From: Candidatus Rifleibacteriota bacterium
Lineage (GTDB): Bacteria > Riflebacteria > Ozemobacteria > Ozemobacterales > Ozemobacteraceae
Assembly: GCA_017526725.1 (NCBI GenBank)
Contig: JAFXRA010000095.1
Span: 1-5,349 of the forward strand
Length of the DNA stretch: 5,349 nucleotides
Direction of reading: 5' to 3'
Shown here: positions 1-5,349 of the stretch, in pieces
Layout of the letters: every line of letters begins with the position of its first letter
How positions within the stretch are numbered: the first letter of the stretch is position 1
Notes under the pieces: model-generated
Told to the model about the DNA's origin: nothing
The model's database searches: none
What the model saw: the letters and a program-made list of their open reading frames with translations, nothing else
Position numbers and translations under genes: made by a program

Positions 1-807
1 GTAATTGAAAGTTATATTACAGATAAAACCAAAGCTATTCTTATCAATACTCCAAATAATCCTTCTGGAAGAATCATGACCTATGAAGAATTAGAAAGAC
101 TTGCCAGAATCTGTGTTGAACATGATATTTATCTGATAAGCGATGAAGTTTATCGTGAAATGATATTAGGTGATGAAGAAGCAGTCAGTGTTTTGCAAAT
201 TGATCTGCATGATGACGAGTTGAACGAAATGCTTATAAACAGAATGATTGTTGTAGATTCTGCAAGCAAAACTTTCTCGTTATGCGGTTCAAGAATAGGT
301 TTTGTTGTTTCTTTGCAACCAATAATTAACACTATTGCACTGGTTAATGCCCACACTGTTGCTTGTATATCTGATATGATGCAATATGGCGTAGCAAACT
401 GCTATGATGCTGCAATGTGGCGGCCGGAATATATTGAAGAATTCAGATCAATATATAGGGAACGCTTAGAAGCTACTATGGACGCCATTCACAAGTATCT
501 CCCCAAGTGCATCGTTTCTAGACCTAAAGGGGCTTTTTATGTAATGATAAAATTCCCTGAATTAGATGATATAAATGAATTCTGTCATTATACTCTCGAA
601 CATTTCAATATGGGTGGCGAAACGGTTGCGCTTACACCTGCCAAGAATTTTTACTTAGACCCGAATCTTGGTAAGAATGAAGTCAGAATAGCTTTGGTCG
701 TTTCACCTGAAAAAATGAAAAGAAGCATACAAATTGTTTCTCAGTCGCTGAAATCATATAAGCGCTATAAAGCTAATATTGATTCACATATGAGACAGCT
801 GCTGTAA
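1..807 (+). CDS. PLP-dependent class I/II aminotransferase, probably aspartate aminotransferase-like (5' end outside window)
   Basis: The reading frame is open from base 1 and stops with TAA at 805-807. It gives 268 visible residues, so roughly 130 N-terminal residues of a normal fold-type I aminotransferase of about 400 residues lie upstream. The ATG at 76 is internal, because the conserved NTPNNPSG motif (visible residues 16-23) precedes it. Other landmarks are SDEVYRE (D48 contacts the PLP ring nitrogen, Y51 its hydroxyl), SASKTFSLCGSRIG (K90 is the PLP Schiff-base lysine, R98 a phosphate ligand), and GKNEVRIALV near the end, where R229 should bind the substrate alpha-carboxylate. These residues are intact, so the enzyme is probably an active cytosolic aminotransferase moving amino groups between amino acids and 2-oxo acids. 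The FYLDPNLGKNEVRIA stretch resembles bacterial aspartate aminotransferases, but substrate cannot be fixed from sequence. An intrinsic terminator follows 43 bases after the stop. Confidence 0.94.
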   Translation, partial: VIESYITDKTKAILINTPNNPSGRIMTYEELERLARICVEHDIYLISDEVYREMILGDEEAVSVLQIDLHDDELNEMLINRMIVVDSASKTFSLCGSRIGFVVSLQPIINTIALVNAHTVACISDMMQYGVANCYDAAMWRPEYIEEFRSIYRERLEATMDAIHKYLPKCIVSRPKGAFYVMIKFPELDDINEFCHYTLEHFNMGGETVALTPAKNFYLDPNLGKNEVRIALVVSPEKMKRSIQIVSQSLKSYKRYKANIDSHMRQLL

Positions 808-835
808 TTCAGAAGAAAAAATTTGACCTAAACTA

Positions 836-864
836 TTGATTTGAAAAGGGAATAAGAGTAAAAT
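836..864 (+). promoter_or_regulatory. Candidate serS promoter overlapping the terminator
   Basis: TTGATT (836-841) and TAAAAT (859-864) are separated by 17 bases and match the -35 consensus at 4 of 6 and the -10 consensus at 5 of 6 positions. Transcription would start near 871, inside the terminator loop, giving a leader of about 44 bases that lacks the first terminator arm. This is the best candidate in the 107-base gap, but AT-rich DNA yields such matches by chance, so the call is tentative. Confidence 0.35.
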
Positions 865-895
865 TTTACGCGAAAAATTTTACTCTTATTTTTTT
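851..895 (+). terminator. Intrinsic terminator after the aminotransferase gene
   Basis: A perfect 17-bp stem is formed by 851-867 (AATAAGAGTAAAATTTT) and 874-890 (AAAATTTTACTCTTATT), with a 6-base loop ACGCGA. It runs straight into a T tract; the T run covers 889-895. The stem is AT-rich but long. It lies 43 bases after the aminotransferase stop and ends only 2 bases before the serS ribosome binding site, so it should separate the two transcription units. It could also act as an attenuator for readthrough into serS, but no long leader of the T-box type is present. Confidence 0.82.
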
Positions 896-897
896 AT

Positions 898-902
898 GGA
901 GG
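898..902 (+). promoter_or_regulatory. serS ribosome binding site
   Basis: GGAGG lies 12 bases before the ATG at 915. The spacing is somewhat long, but it is the only Shine-Dalgarno match here, and it supports the ATG at 915, which also gives the family's usual N-terminus ([11 protein letters not shown]). Confidence 0.75.
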
Positions 903-914
903 CATATACTTTTT

Positions 915-2297
915 ATGCTAGATATTAAATGGATTCGTTCTAATCCAGACCTCTTTAAGGCAGCTATGATTAAACGCGGTCTTGCTGCATTCGACCACCC
1001 AGCTAATAAAGCTATTCTTGAACGCAATGGCAATCCGGAAGAACCAGACAAGAAACTTGCAATTCTTCTTGAAAACGCTAAAGAAGCAGTAGTTGAAAAA
1101 ATACTGCCTCTTGAAGATTTAGATAAAAAACGCCGTGAAATGATTGCTGAAGTTGAAAAGCTTCAGGCTGAAAAAAATGCTGAAAATAAAGAAATAGGCC
1201 GTAAAAAAGCCGCAAAAGAACCCTGTGAAGACTTATTTGCTGGTATGAAGCAGATGAGCAATAAGATTAAAGAGTTGGATAAAGCTCTTGAAGAACAGGA
1301 AAATCAATTCACTGACCTTTTGATGAATATTCCTAATGCTCCTCACGAATCAGTTCCATTGGGCTTCGACGAAAAAGCTAATGTAGAAGTTAAGAGATGG
1401 GGTACCCCAAAGGAATATGGTTTTGAAGTAAAAGACCATGTTGACCTTGGTGCCAATCTTGGTATTCTTGATTTTGACAGAGCTGCAAAGATTTCTGGCG
1501 CTCGTTTTTCTATTCTTACCGGTAATGGTGCTAGATTGGAACGTGCTATCATGAATTTCATGCTTGATACCCATACCCAGAAGCATGGATACAGAGAAGT
1601 AGAACCTCCTGTAATCGTTAATTCATCTGCTCTTAAAGGAACAGGTCAGCTTCCAAAATTCAAAGAAGATCTTTTCAAACTTGAAGGTTATGACTATTGG
1701 CTGATTCCAACAGCAGAAGTTCCAGTAACTAACTATTATGCACAGGAAATTCTCAAAGAATCAGACCTTCCTATAAAGCTTACTGCATATACTCCTTGTT
1801 TCAGAAGTGAAGCAGGCAGCTATGGGAAAGATACTCGCGGTATGATTCGTCAGCATCAGTTTGACAAAGTAGAACTTGTTAAGTTTACAAAACCAGAAGA
1901 TTCTTATAAAGAACTTGAACTCTTGCGTGATGATGCAGAAGATATTTTAAGACTTCTTGGTCTGCCTTATCGTGTTGTCTGCTTATCAACAATGGATATG
2001 GGCTTCTCAGCTGCAAAGACTTTCGATTTGGAAGTATGGCTGCCATCACAGAAAATGTATAGAGAAATCAGCTCCTGCAGCAACTTTGAAGATTTCCAGG
2101 CTCGCCGTGCTGGTATTCGCTATAAAGGCTCTGATTCAAAAGCTAAGACAAATCTTGTTCACACTTTGAATGGTTCTGGTCTTGCAATAGGCAGAACTTG
2201 GCTTGCTATTCTTGAAAACTATCAGGATGAAGGCGGAAGAATCTATATTCCTGACGTTCTGCAGCCATATATGGGCGGACTTACTCATTTGGAATAA
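915..2297 (+). CDS. serS: Seryl-tRNA synthetase
   Basis: This 460-residue class II aminoacyl-tRNA synthetase activates serine with ATP and charges tRNA-Ser in the cytosol; the family can also charge tRNA-Sec. The N-terminal domain opens with [20 protein letters not shown]. The long antiparallel coiled coil that grips the tRNA-Ser variable arm spans about residues 66-136. The catalytic domain follows: motif 1 around 208-233, the serine-binding TAE loop at 266-268, motif 2 at about 291-322 ([20 protein letters not shown]), the [15 protein letters not shown] segment at 384-398, and motif 3 at about 413-436 ([19 protein letters not shown]). All expected active-site signatures are present. The protein is longer than the usual roughly 425 residues because about 33 extra residues lie between the first helix and the coiled coil (around 24-63). 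Leucine codons are largely CTT, whereas neighbouring genes use more TTA, which may reflect higher expression. The ATG at 915 is supported by GGAGG upstream. Transcription is probably independent of the aminotransferase. Confidence 0.99.
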   Translation: MLDIKWIRSNPDLFKAAMIKRGLAAFDHPANKAILERNGNPEEPDKKLAILLENAKEAVVEKILPLEDLDKKRREMIAEVEKLQAEKNAENKEIGRKKAAKEPCEDLFAGMKQMSNKIKELDKALEEQENQFTDLLMNIPNAPHESVPLGFDEKANVEVKRWGTPKEYGFEVKDHVDLGANLGILDFDRAAKISGARFSILTGNGARLERAIMNFMLDTHTQKHGYREVEPPVIVNSSALKGTGQLPKFKEDLFKLEGYDYWLIPTAEVPVTNYYAQEILKESDLPIKLTAYTPCFRSEAGSYGKDTRGMIRQHQFDKVELVKFTKPEDSYKELELLRDDAEDILRLLGLPYRVVCLSTMDMGFSAAKTFDLEVWLPSQKMYREISSCSNFEDFQARRAGIRYKGSDSKAKTNLVHTLNGSGLAIGRTWLAILENYQDEGGRIYIPDVLQPYMGGLTHLE

Positions 2298-2320
2298 TTA
2301 GTATTGCTAATTATTCCAAA
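2288..2320 (+). terminator. Perfect hairpin overlapping the serS stop codon, possible terminator
   Basis: TTTGGAATAATTAG (2288-2301) pairs perfectly with CTAATTATTCCAAA (2307-2320) around the 5-base loop TATTG, giving a 14-bp stem. The first arm contains the last codons and the TAA stop of serS. No T tract follows (CTTGGAAAG comes next), so it is not a classical intrinsic terminator. It may instead protect the mRNA 3' end or terminate in combination with other factors. The structure is certain as sequence; its role is inferred. Confidence 0.45.
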
Positions 2321-2340
2321 CTTGGAAAGTGGGACGGCTC

Positions 2341-2503
2341 TAAAGGCTCCACTTGAGGGGAGCTGTCAGACGAATGTCTGACTGAGGGGTGACGTAATTT
2401 TAGTTAGCTTTAGTTCTTTGGATTATAATACGCTATCGCTAAAGATGGTAAATACTAGCTCAGTCACCACCCCTTTTATTCCCCTCCTCAAGGAGGGGCT
2501 TTA
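2341..2503. repeat. Imperfect palindromic element, MITE-like or dispersed repeat
   Basis: The ends are imperfect inverted copies: TAAAGGCTCCACTTGAGGGG at the left and, on the opposite strand, TAAAGCCCCTCCTTGAGGAG at the right. Similarity continues inward: GACTGAG and CTTTAG occur in the left arm and, in inverted orientation, in the right arm. Internal hairpins are GTCAGAC/GTCTGAC (2365-2371 and 2376-2382, loop GAAT) and CCCCTCC/GGAGGGG (2481-2487 and 2492-2498, loop TCAA). G and C runs make it compositionally unlike the surrounding AT-rich DNA. It has no coding capacity. Both ends carry TA, which would fit insertion at a TA dinucleotide, but a palindrome ending in TA shows the same, so this is not proof. 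A non-autonomous MITE, a REP-like repeat and a structured untranslated region are all possible; copy number in the genome would decide. Confidence 0.6.
2424..2429 (+). promoter_or_regulatory. Candidate -10 box inside the palindromic element
   Basis: TATAAT at 2424-2429 matches the -10 consensus exactly. The best -35 at 17-base spacing is TAGTTA (2401-2406), only 3 of 6, and there is no TGn extension directly before the box. If used, transcription would begin near 2436 and give the downstream lipoprotein gene a leader of about 104 bases containing the GC-rich hairpin at 2481-2498. No better promoter is visible before that gene. Confidence 0.35.
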
Positions 2504-2539
2504 AAAAACAACAACGGTTTCAACTATTCTAACTTCAAA

Positions 2540-4360
2540 ATGAAGTATCGCTTCATTCTAGCATTAATATTATTAACATTGACTTTGTCTCTGACTGGTT
2601 GCAAGCACAATGGGTCGGGGTCGTTTGTTGTTCCAGAAGAAGAAGCCCCGGTTTTAAAACTATATGGAAAGGTTAATCTGAATAACATTAAGTTTCCCAC
2701 TTCTTTATGCGGAAACAATGATTATCAGTTTCGAGATTTATCAGTATTCAGTTTAACTGTTCAGGACGATGTTTCAATTACTGCGCCGATAAGTGCAAAC
2801 GGCGAATTTTCTTTTTCAGAAATGGCGCCAAGACAACAGATTGTTGTTTTTTGTAAAAATGCTTCTAATCCAAATCTGTCTTTTGAATGGATGAGTGCGT
2901 CTTCATCAGGTTTGTCTGGAAATACAAATATTACAATAGATTTATATTCTACAGCTCGTTCCCTTATAGCTAGAACTCTTAGAGATAAATACGGAAGAAG
3001 AGTCAGACCTGAATATATTGAATATGAACATTACAAATCTACTCTTGATGCGATTACTGAAGTAATAGAGAAGAATGCTGAACTGCTGAAAGATACCCCT
3101 TTATCAGAAGTAGAGACTGTTAAAAATGCTTATCTGGCTGCCGCCGAATCACTAAGTAAAGGAGGTTCCGGCGCTTACCCCAACGACCATGTTTTCCTTT
3201 TCTATTTTGCCGGCGATAATGATTTAGGCGTTTTCATGGAAAATACGGTAAATTCTATTGCAGAAGCAGGTTTGCCTGATAATTCGCAGATTATTATTGC
3301 TCTCGATACTTTTAATTCCCTGCCTTTATTGAAGAAGCCAGGTGGAGCAAGATACAGAGTAGTTGGTAATAAGCTGGAGTTATTGAATGAAATTGGTAAT
3401 GTAGATTCTACAGACTGTATGGCTCTAGAAAAGTTTATTGAAGTTTCAATCAGGGAATATCCAGCAAAGGGCTATTCGCTGATAATGAGCTCTCATGGTG
3501 GAGGTTGGAGAGACAGAGAAAGAGCCCTAAGTTCTGCTAGAGCTGTTTTTATGAATGATACGACTTCGTTGGCAACAGGAACTGTTCTTAATACTGCTTT
3601 TGGCGTTGAAACAGCTTTAAAAGAACTTAAAGCTTCAAACAGAAAATTTGATATGATTGTTTTTGACGCCTGTAATCTAGGTTGTATAGAAACTGCTTAT
3701 CAGTTCAGCGATATGGCTGAATATACCGTTTTTTCTCAGGCTTTGATGCCTGCTGAAGGTATGCCTTATGCAGAATTTTTTAGAGAAGTGTCTTCGAGGA
3801 AAATAGAAAATCTGTCTGCTTATGATAAAGCTGAGCTTTTAAGCAGCCTATTCTGCAGAAAATATGTTAATGCTCCAAATGCCATAGAAACAGGAATCAG
3901 TATTATCGACAACTCTGTACTGCCTGAAACTGTTAATTGCTGTAAAAACTATTTTAATGCCGTATATGCAAATATAAATACAAATGCTCCTCTGCTTTAT
4001 AATATAAGAACGCAGAAGACTACAAATGATGGTGAGACAGTCAGCGGAGATGTAATACAGAGTTTTTCAGCTTATAAAGAATTTATTGATTTTAAGCAGA
4101 TTATTGAAGAATCTTACGTTAAGATGCCTGATGCAAAGATAGAGTGCGATGCTTTAAAAGCTACCTTTGAAGGTTTAATAAAGTTTTCTAAGTATTCCGA
4201 TTCATTAAAGAACGCCAAAGGTATTTCTATTACTTTCCCGGAAAAAGATATATATGCTGCTTACTATAGCGGTATTTTGCCTGCTGATGAATATTTTCAT
4301 CTTAAATTTAATACTTACACAGAATGGAATAAAATCCTGAATTCTGTTTTAAGTCAATAA
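2540..4360 (+). CDS. Clostripain (C11) family cysteine peptidase, predicted lipoprotein
   Basis: This 606-residue protein starts with a lipoprotein signal peptide: basic MKYR, a hydrophobic core to about residue 17, and lipobox L18-T19-G20-C21. It should be exported by Sec, lipidated at C21 and membrane-anchored. Residues about 38-135 look beta-rich (LKLYGKVNLNN, then SANGEFSFSEMAPRQQIVVF), like small carboxypeptidase-regulatory-type domains, which is a weak inference. The peptidase domain starts near 216 (HVFLFYFAGDNDLGVFMEN). YSLIMSSHGGGW places the catalytic His at 319, and FDMIVFDACNLGCIETAYQF places the catalytic Cys at 378, the usual C11 His-Cys dyad, both intact. Characterised members such as clostripain cleave after basic residues, often after self-processing; substrates here are unknown, with surface or dietary protein breakdown plausible. 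The ATG at 2540 is chosen because it creates the signal peptide and no other start lies upstream in frame back to the TAG at 2456. It has no Shine-Dalgarno at normal spacing. It is flanked by separate transcription units. Confidence 0.93.
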   Translation: MKYRFILALILLTLTLSLTGCKHNGSGSFVVPEEEAPVLKLYGKVNLNNIKFPTSLCGNNDYQFRDLSVFSLTVQDDVSITAPISANGEFSFSEMAPRQQIVVFCKNASNPNLSFEWMSASSSGLSGNTNITIDLYSTARSLIARTLRDKYGRRVRPEYIEYEHYKSTLDAITEVIEKNAELLKDTPLSEVETVKNAYLAAAESLSKGGSGAYPNDHVFLFYFAGDNDLGVFMENTVNSIAEAGLPDNSQIIIALDTFNSLPLLKKPGGARYRVVGNKLELLNEIGNVDSTDCMALEKFIEVSIREYPAKGYSLIMSSHGGGWRDRERALSSARAVFMNDTTSLATGTVLNTAFGVETALKELKASNRKFDMIVFDACNLGCIETAYQFSDMAEYTVFSQALMPAEGMPYAEFFREVSSRKIENLSAYDKAELLSSLFCRKYVNAPNAIETGISIIDNSVLPETVNCCKNYFNAVYANINTNAPLLYNIRTQKTTNDGETVSGDVIQSFSAYKEFIDFKQIIEESYVKMPDAKIECDALKATFEGLIKFSKYSDSLKNAKGISITFPEKDIYAAYYSGILPADEYFHLKFNTYTEWNKILNSVLSQ

Positions 4361-4391
4361 TTAAAATAGATTGTTTTATTTTGAAGCGGCA

Positions 4392-4421
4392 TTGACAACA
4401 TATTAGTAATAGAATTATAAT
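4392..4421 (+). promoter_or_regulatory. Consensus sigma-70-type promoter for psd-pssA
   Basis: TTGACA (4392-4397) and TATAAT (4416-4421) both match consensus perfectly, with an 18-base spacer. Transcription should start near 4428, giving a leader of about 26 bases that contains the psd ribosome binding site. No operator-like inverted repeat is visible around it, so expression may be constitutive. Confidence 0.8.
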
Positions 4422-4439
4422 ACAACTTAACATACAGCC

Positions 4440-4445
4440 AAGGAG
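4440..4445 (+). promoter_or_regulatory. psd ribosome binding site
   Basis: AAGGAG lies 8 bases before the ATG at 4454, an ideal spacing. A second ATG at 4447 is too close to it and in another frame, so 4454 is the start. Confidence 0.85.
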
Positions 4446-4453
4446 AATGTTCT

Positions 4454-5083
4454 ATGAGAAGTCCAATTCATAAAGAGGGGTTTAAATTTGCAGGATTATT
4501 TCTTGCTCTTGGTGTAATAACTTCATATCTTAACAAATGGATTGGAAGATTATTCTACATTCTTACTGGTTTTACTCTCTATTTTTTCCGTGATCCAGAA
4601 CGAAAAGTTCCTAGTGGAGAAGGTTTGATTGTATCACCTGCAGATGGCAGAGTAATCGGAATTGATTCAGTAGATCACGCTCCTTTCATTGATGGACCAG
4701 CGAAACGAGTAACTATTTTCTTATCAATTTTCGATGTTCATATAAATCGCTCTCCAATTAAAGGGAAGATTGCTTATAGACAATATGCACCAGGAAAATT
4801 CCTCGCTGCTTTCGAACCTAAGGCTTCTACCGATAACGAACAAAATTCAGTTGGTATTGAAAGTCCTGATGGTTACAGAATTCTAGTTAAACAGATTGCT
4901 GGTTTGATAGCTAGAAGAATCGTTTGTTGGAAGAATCCCGGTGATGAAGCAGATATAGGCGAACGCTTTGGTTTAATCAGATTTGGTTCCAGAACAGAAA
5001 TCTTCATGCCGTTAGACGCGAAGATTGATGTTAAGATAGGACAAAGAGTTACAGGGGCTTCTACTGTTATAGCTAGAAGATAA
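4454..5083 (+). CDS. psd: Phosphatidylserine decarboxylase proenzyme, short type
   Basis: This 209-residue enzyme decarboxylates phosphatidylserine to phosphatidylethanolamine at the inner membrane. Its size fits the short PSD subfamily of roughly 210-230 residues rather than the longer E. coli type. Two hydrophobic segments (about 11-25 and 29-45) should anchor it, followed by YFFRDPERKVP and SPADGRV (D64). FDVHINRSP supplies H96, and RFGSRTEIFMP near the C-terminus contains the self-cleavage site G178-S179. Family knowledge says cleavage there converts Ser179 to the pyruvoyl cofactor and splits the chain into a beta subunit of about 178 residues and an alpha subunit of about 31. The Asp-His-Ser set needed for processing is intact. 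The gene begins behind a consensus promoter and AAGGAG, and pssA starts 2 bases after its stop, so substrate producer and consumer are co-transcribed. Confidence 0.96.
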   Translation: MRSPIHKEGFKFAGLFLALGVITSYLNKWIGRLFYILTGFTLYFFRDPERKVPSGEGLIVSPADGRVIGIDSVDHAPFIDGPAKRVTIFLSIFDVHINRSPIKGKIAYRQYAPGKFLAAFEPKASTDNEQNSVGIESPDGYRILVKQIAGLIARRIVCWKNPGDEADIGERFGLIRFGSRTEIFMPLDAKIDVKIGQRVTGASTVIARR

Positions 5084-5085
5084 AG

Positions 5086-5349
5086 ATGGAAATTTACAAG
5101 GCAAAAGAAATCAAATTAAATAAGTATACAGAAGAAAACTATAAGGAATCAGAAGAAAATTCTGCTAGTTCTGAATCTTTTATAATAAAAGCAGAAGATT
5201 CAAATAACGAAGCATCTGAAGAAGCTTTAACTCCCAAAGAACGACGTAAAAAGGCTTTAAAAAAGCATCTTTCTATAATACCGAATTCATGTACATCAAT
5301 GAATCTGGTATGTGGTTTTATGTCTATTCTTTTAGCTTCTAATGGAGAA
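5086..5349 (+). CDS. pssA: CDP-diacylglycerol-serine O-phosphatidyltransferase, N-terminal part (runs off window)
   Basis: An ATG 2 bases after the psd stop opens a frame without stops to the end of the window, giving 88 visible residues. The last part, KKHLSIIPNSCTSMNLVCGF followed by MSILLAS, resembles the first membrane helix of the PssA branch of CDP-alcohol phosphatidyltransferases (typically IPNxxTxxNxxCGF). PssA condenses CDP-diacylglycerol with serine to give phosphatidylserine, the substrate of the adjacent Psd. The catalytic motif DGxxARxxxxxxxxGxxxD lies beyond the window, so identity rests on the N-terminal helix and the operon partner. Before the helix is an unusual hydrophilic tail: Glu- and Ser-rich at about 15-46, then basic (KERRKKALKK, 51-60). 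No strong ribosome binding site is present; only weakly purine-rich AGAAG lies upstream, so translation is probably coupled to psd. No later start would keep the first helix intact. Confidence 0.86.
   Translation, partial: MEIYKAKEIKLNKYTEENYKESEENSASSESFIIKAEDSNNEASEEALTPKERRKKALKKHLSIIPNSCTSMNLVCGFMSILLASNGE

Noticed and set aside
808..914. T-box riboswitch leader for serS
   Set aside because: The gap is only 107 bases and holds a terminator and ribosome binding site; there is no room for the long T-box specifier and antiterminator structure.
1343..1586. Overlapping minus-strand open frames inside serS
   Set aside because: They lie opposite the conserved SerRS coding sequence and have no family resemblance or independent start signals.
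2314..2327. TTCCAA-AC-TTGGAA palindrome that could compete with the hairpin after serS
   Set aside because: A 2-base loop and a 6-bp arm make it unstable compared with the perfect 14-bp stem, so an antiterminator switch is not supported.
2399..2415. TTTAGTT direct repeat (2399-2405 and 2409-2415), possible operator half-sites
   Set aside because: Short, AT-rich and inside the palindromic element; chance or element structure explains it.
2524..2718. Minus-strand open frame across the start of the lipoprotein gene
   Set aside because: It is the antisense shadow of the signal peptide region and has no recognisable protein features.
4363..4382. AAAATA/TATTTT potential hairpin after the peptidase gene
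   Set aside because: Only six A-T pairs with an 8-base loop; too weak in AT-rich DNA to call a terminator.

Overview
The window is AT-rich bacterial chromosome with every recognisable gene on the + strand. Order: the 3' part of a PLP-dependent aminotransferase, a complete seryl-tRNA synthetase gene (serS), a complete lipoprotein of the clostripain (C11) cysteine peptidase family, a complete short-type phosphatidylserine decarboxylase gene (psd), and the 5' part of a CDP-diacylglycerol-serine phosphatidyltransferase gene (pssA). The lipobox protein and the PssA-Psd route to phosphatidylethanolamine fit a diderm, Gram-negative-type bacterium, and C11 peptidases are common in gut and other host-associated anaerobes. 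The sequence alone does not support naming a phylum or genus. serS and psd have Shine-Dalgarno sequences, and the psd promoter matches the sigma-70-type consensus.

Region 1-914: the aminotransferase ends at 807 and is followed by a strong AT-rich intrinsic terminator (851-895) immediately before the serS ribosome binding site. A possible serS promoter has its -10 box inside the ascending arm of that terminator, so serS transcripts could start beyond the first arm and escape termination. Region 915-2297: serS, with an extra segment of about 33 residues before its tRNA-binding coiled coil.

Region 2298-2539: a 242-base gap. It holds a perfect 14-bp hairpin that overlaps the serS stop codon, then an imperfectly palindromic element of about 163 bases (2341-2503) that looks like a MITE or other dispersed palindromic repeat. 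The element contains a TATAAT box. The lipoprotein gene that follows (2540-4360) has a convincing signal peptide and catalytic His and Cys motifs but no ribosome binding site at normal spacing.

Region 4361-5349: a TTGACA-N18-TATAAT promoter starts a psd-pssA unit in which the two genes are 2 bases apart. PssA makes phosphatidylserine from CDP-diacylglycerol and serine, and Psd decarboxylates it to phosphatidylethanolamine. SerS and PssA both use serine and the aminotransferase handles amino acids, but the terminator and promoters argue that these are separate transcription units.

I see no CRISPR array, tRNA, rRNA, transposase gene or new multi-gene system. The points most worth a second look are the palindromic element with its internal -10 box, the overlapping terminator and promoter before serS, the SerRS insertion, and the acidic N-terminal tail of PssA.
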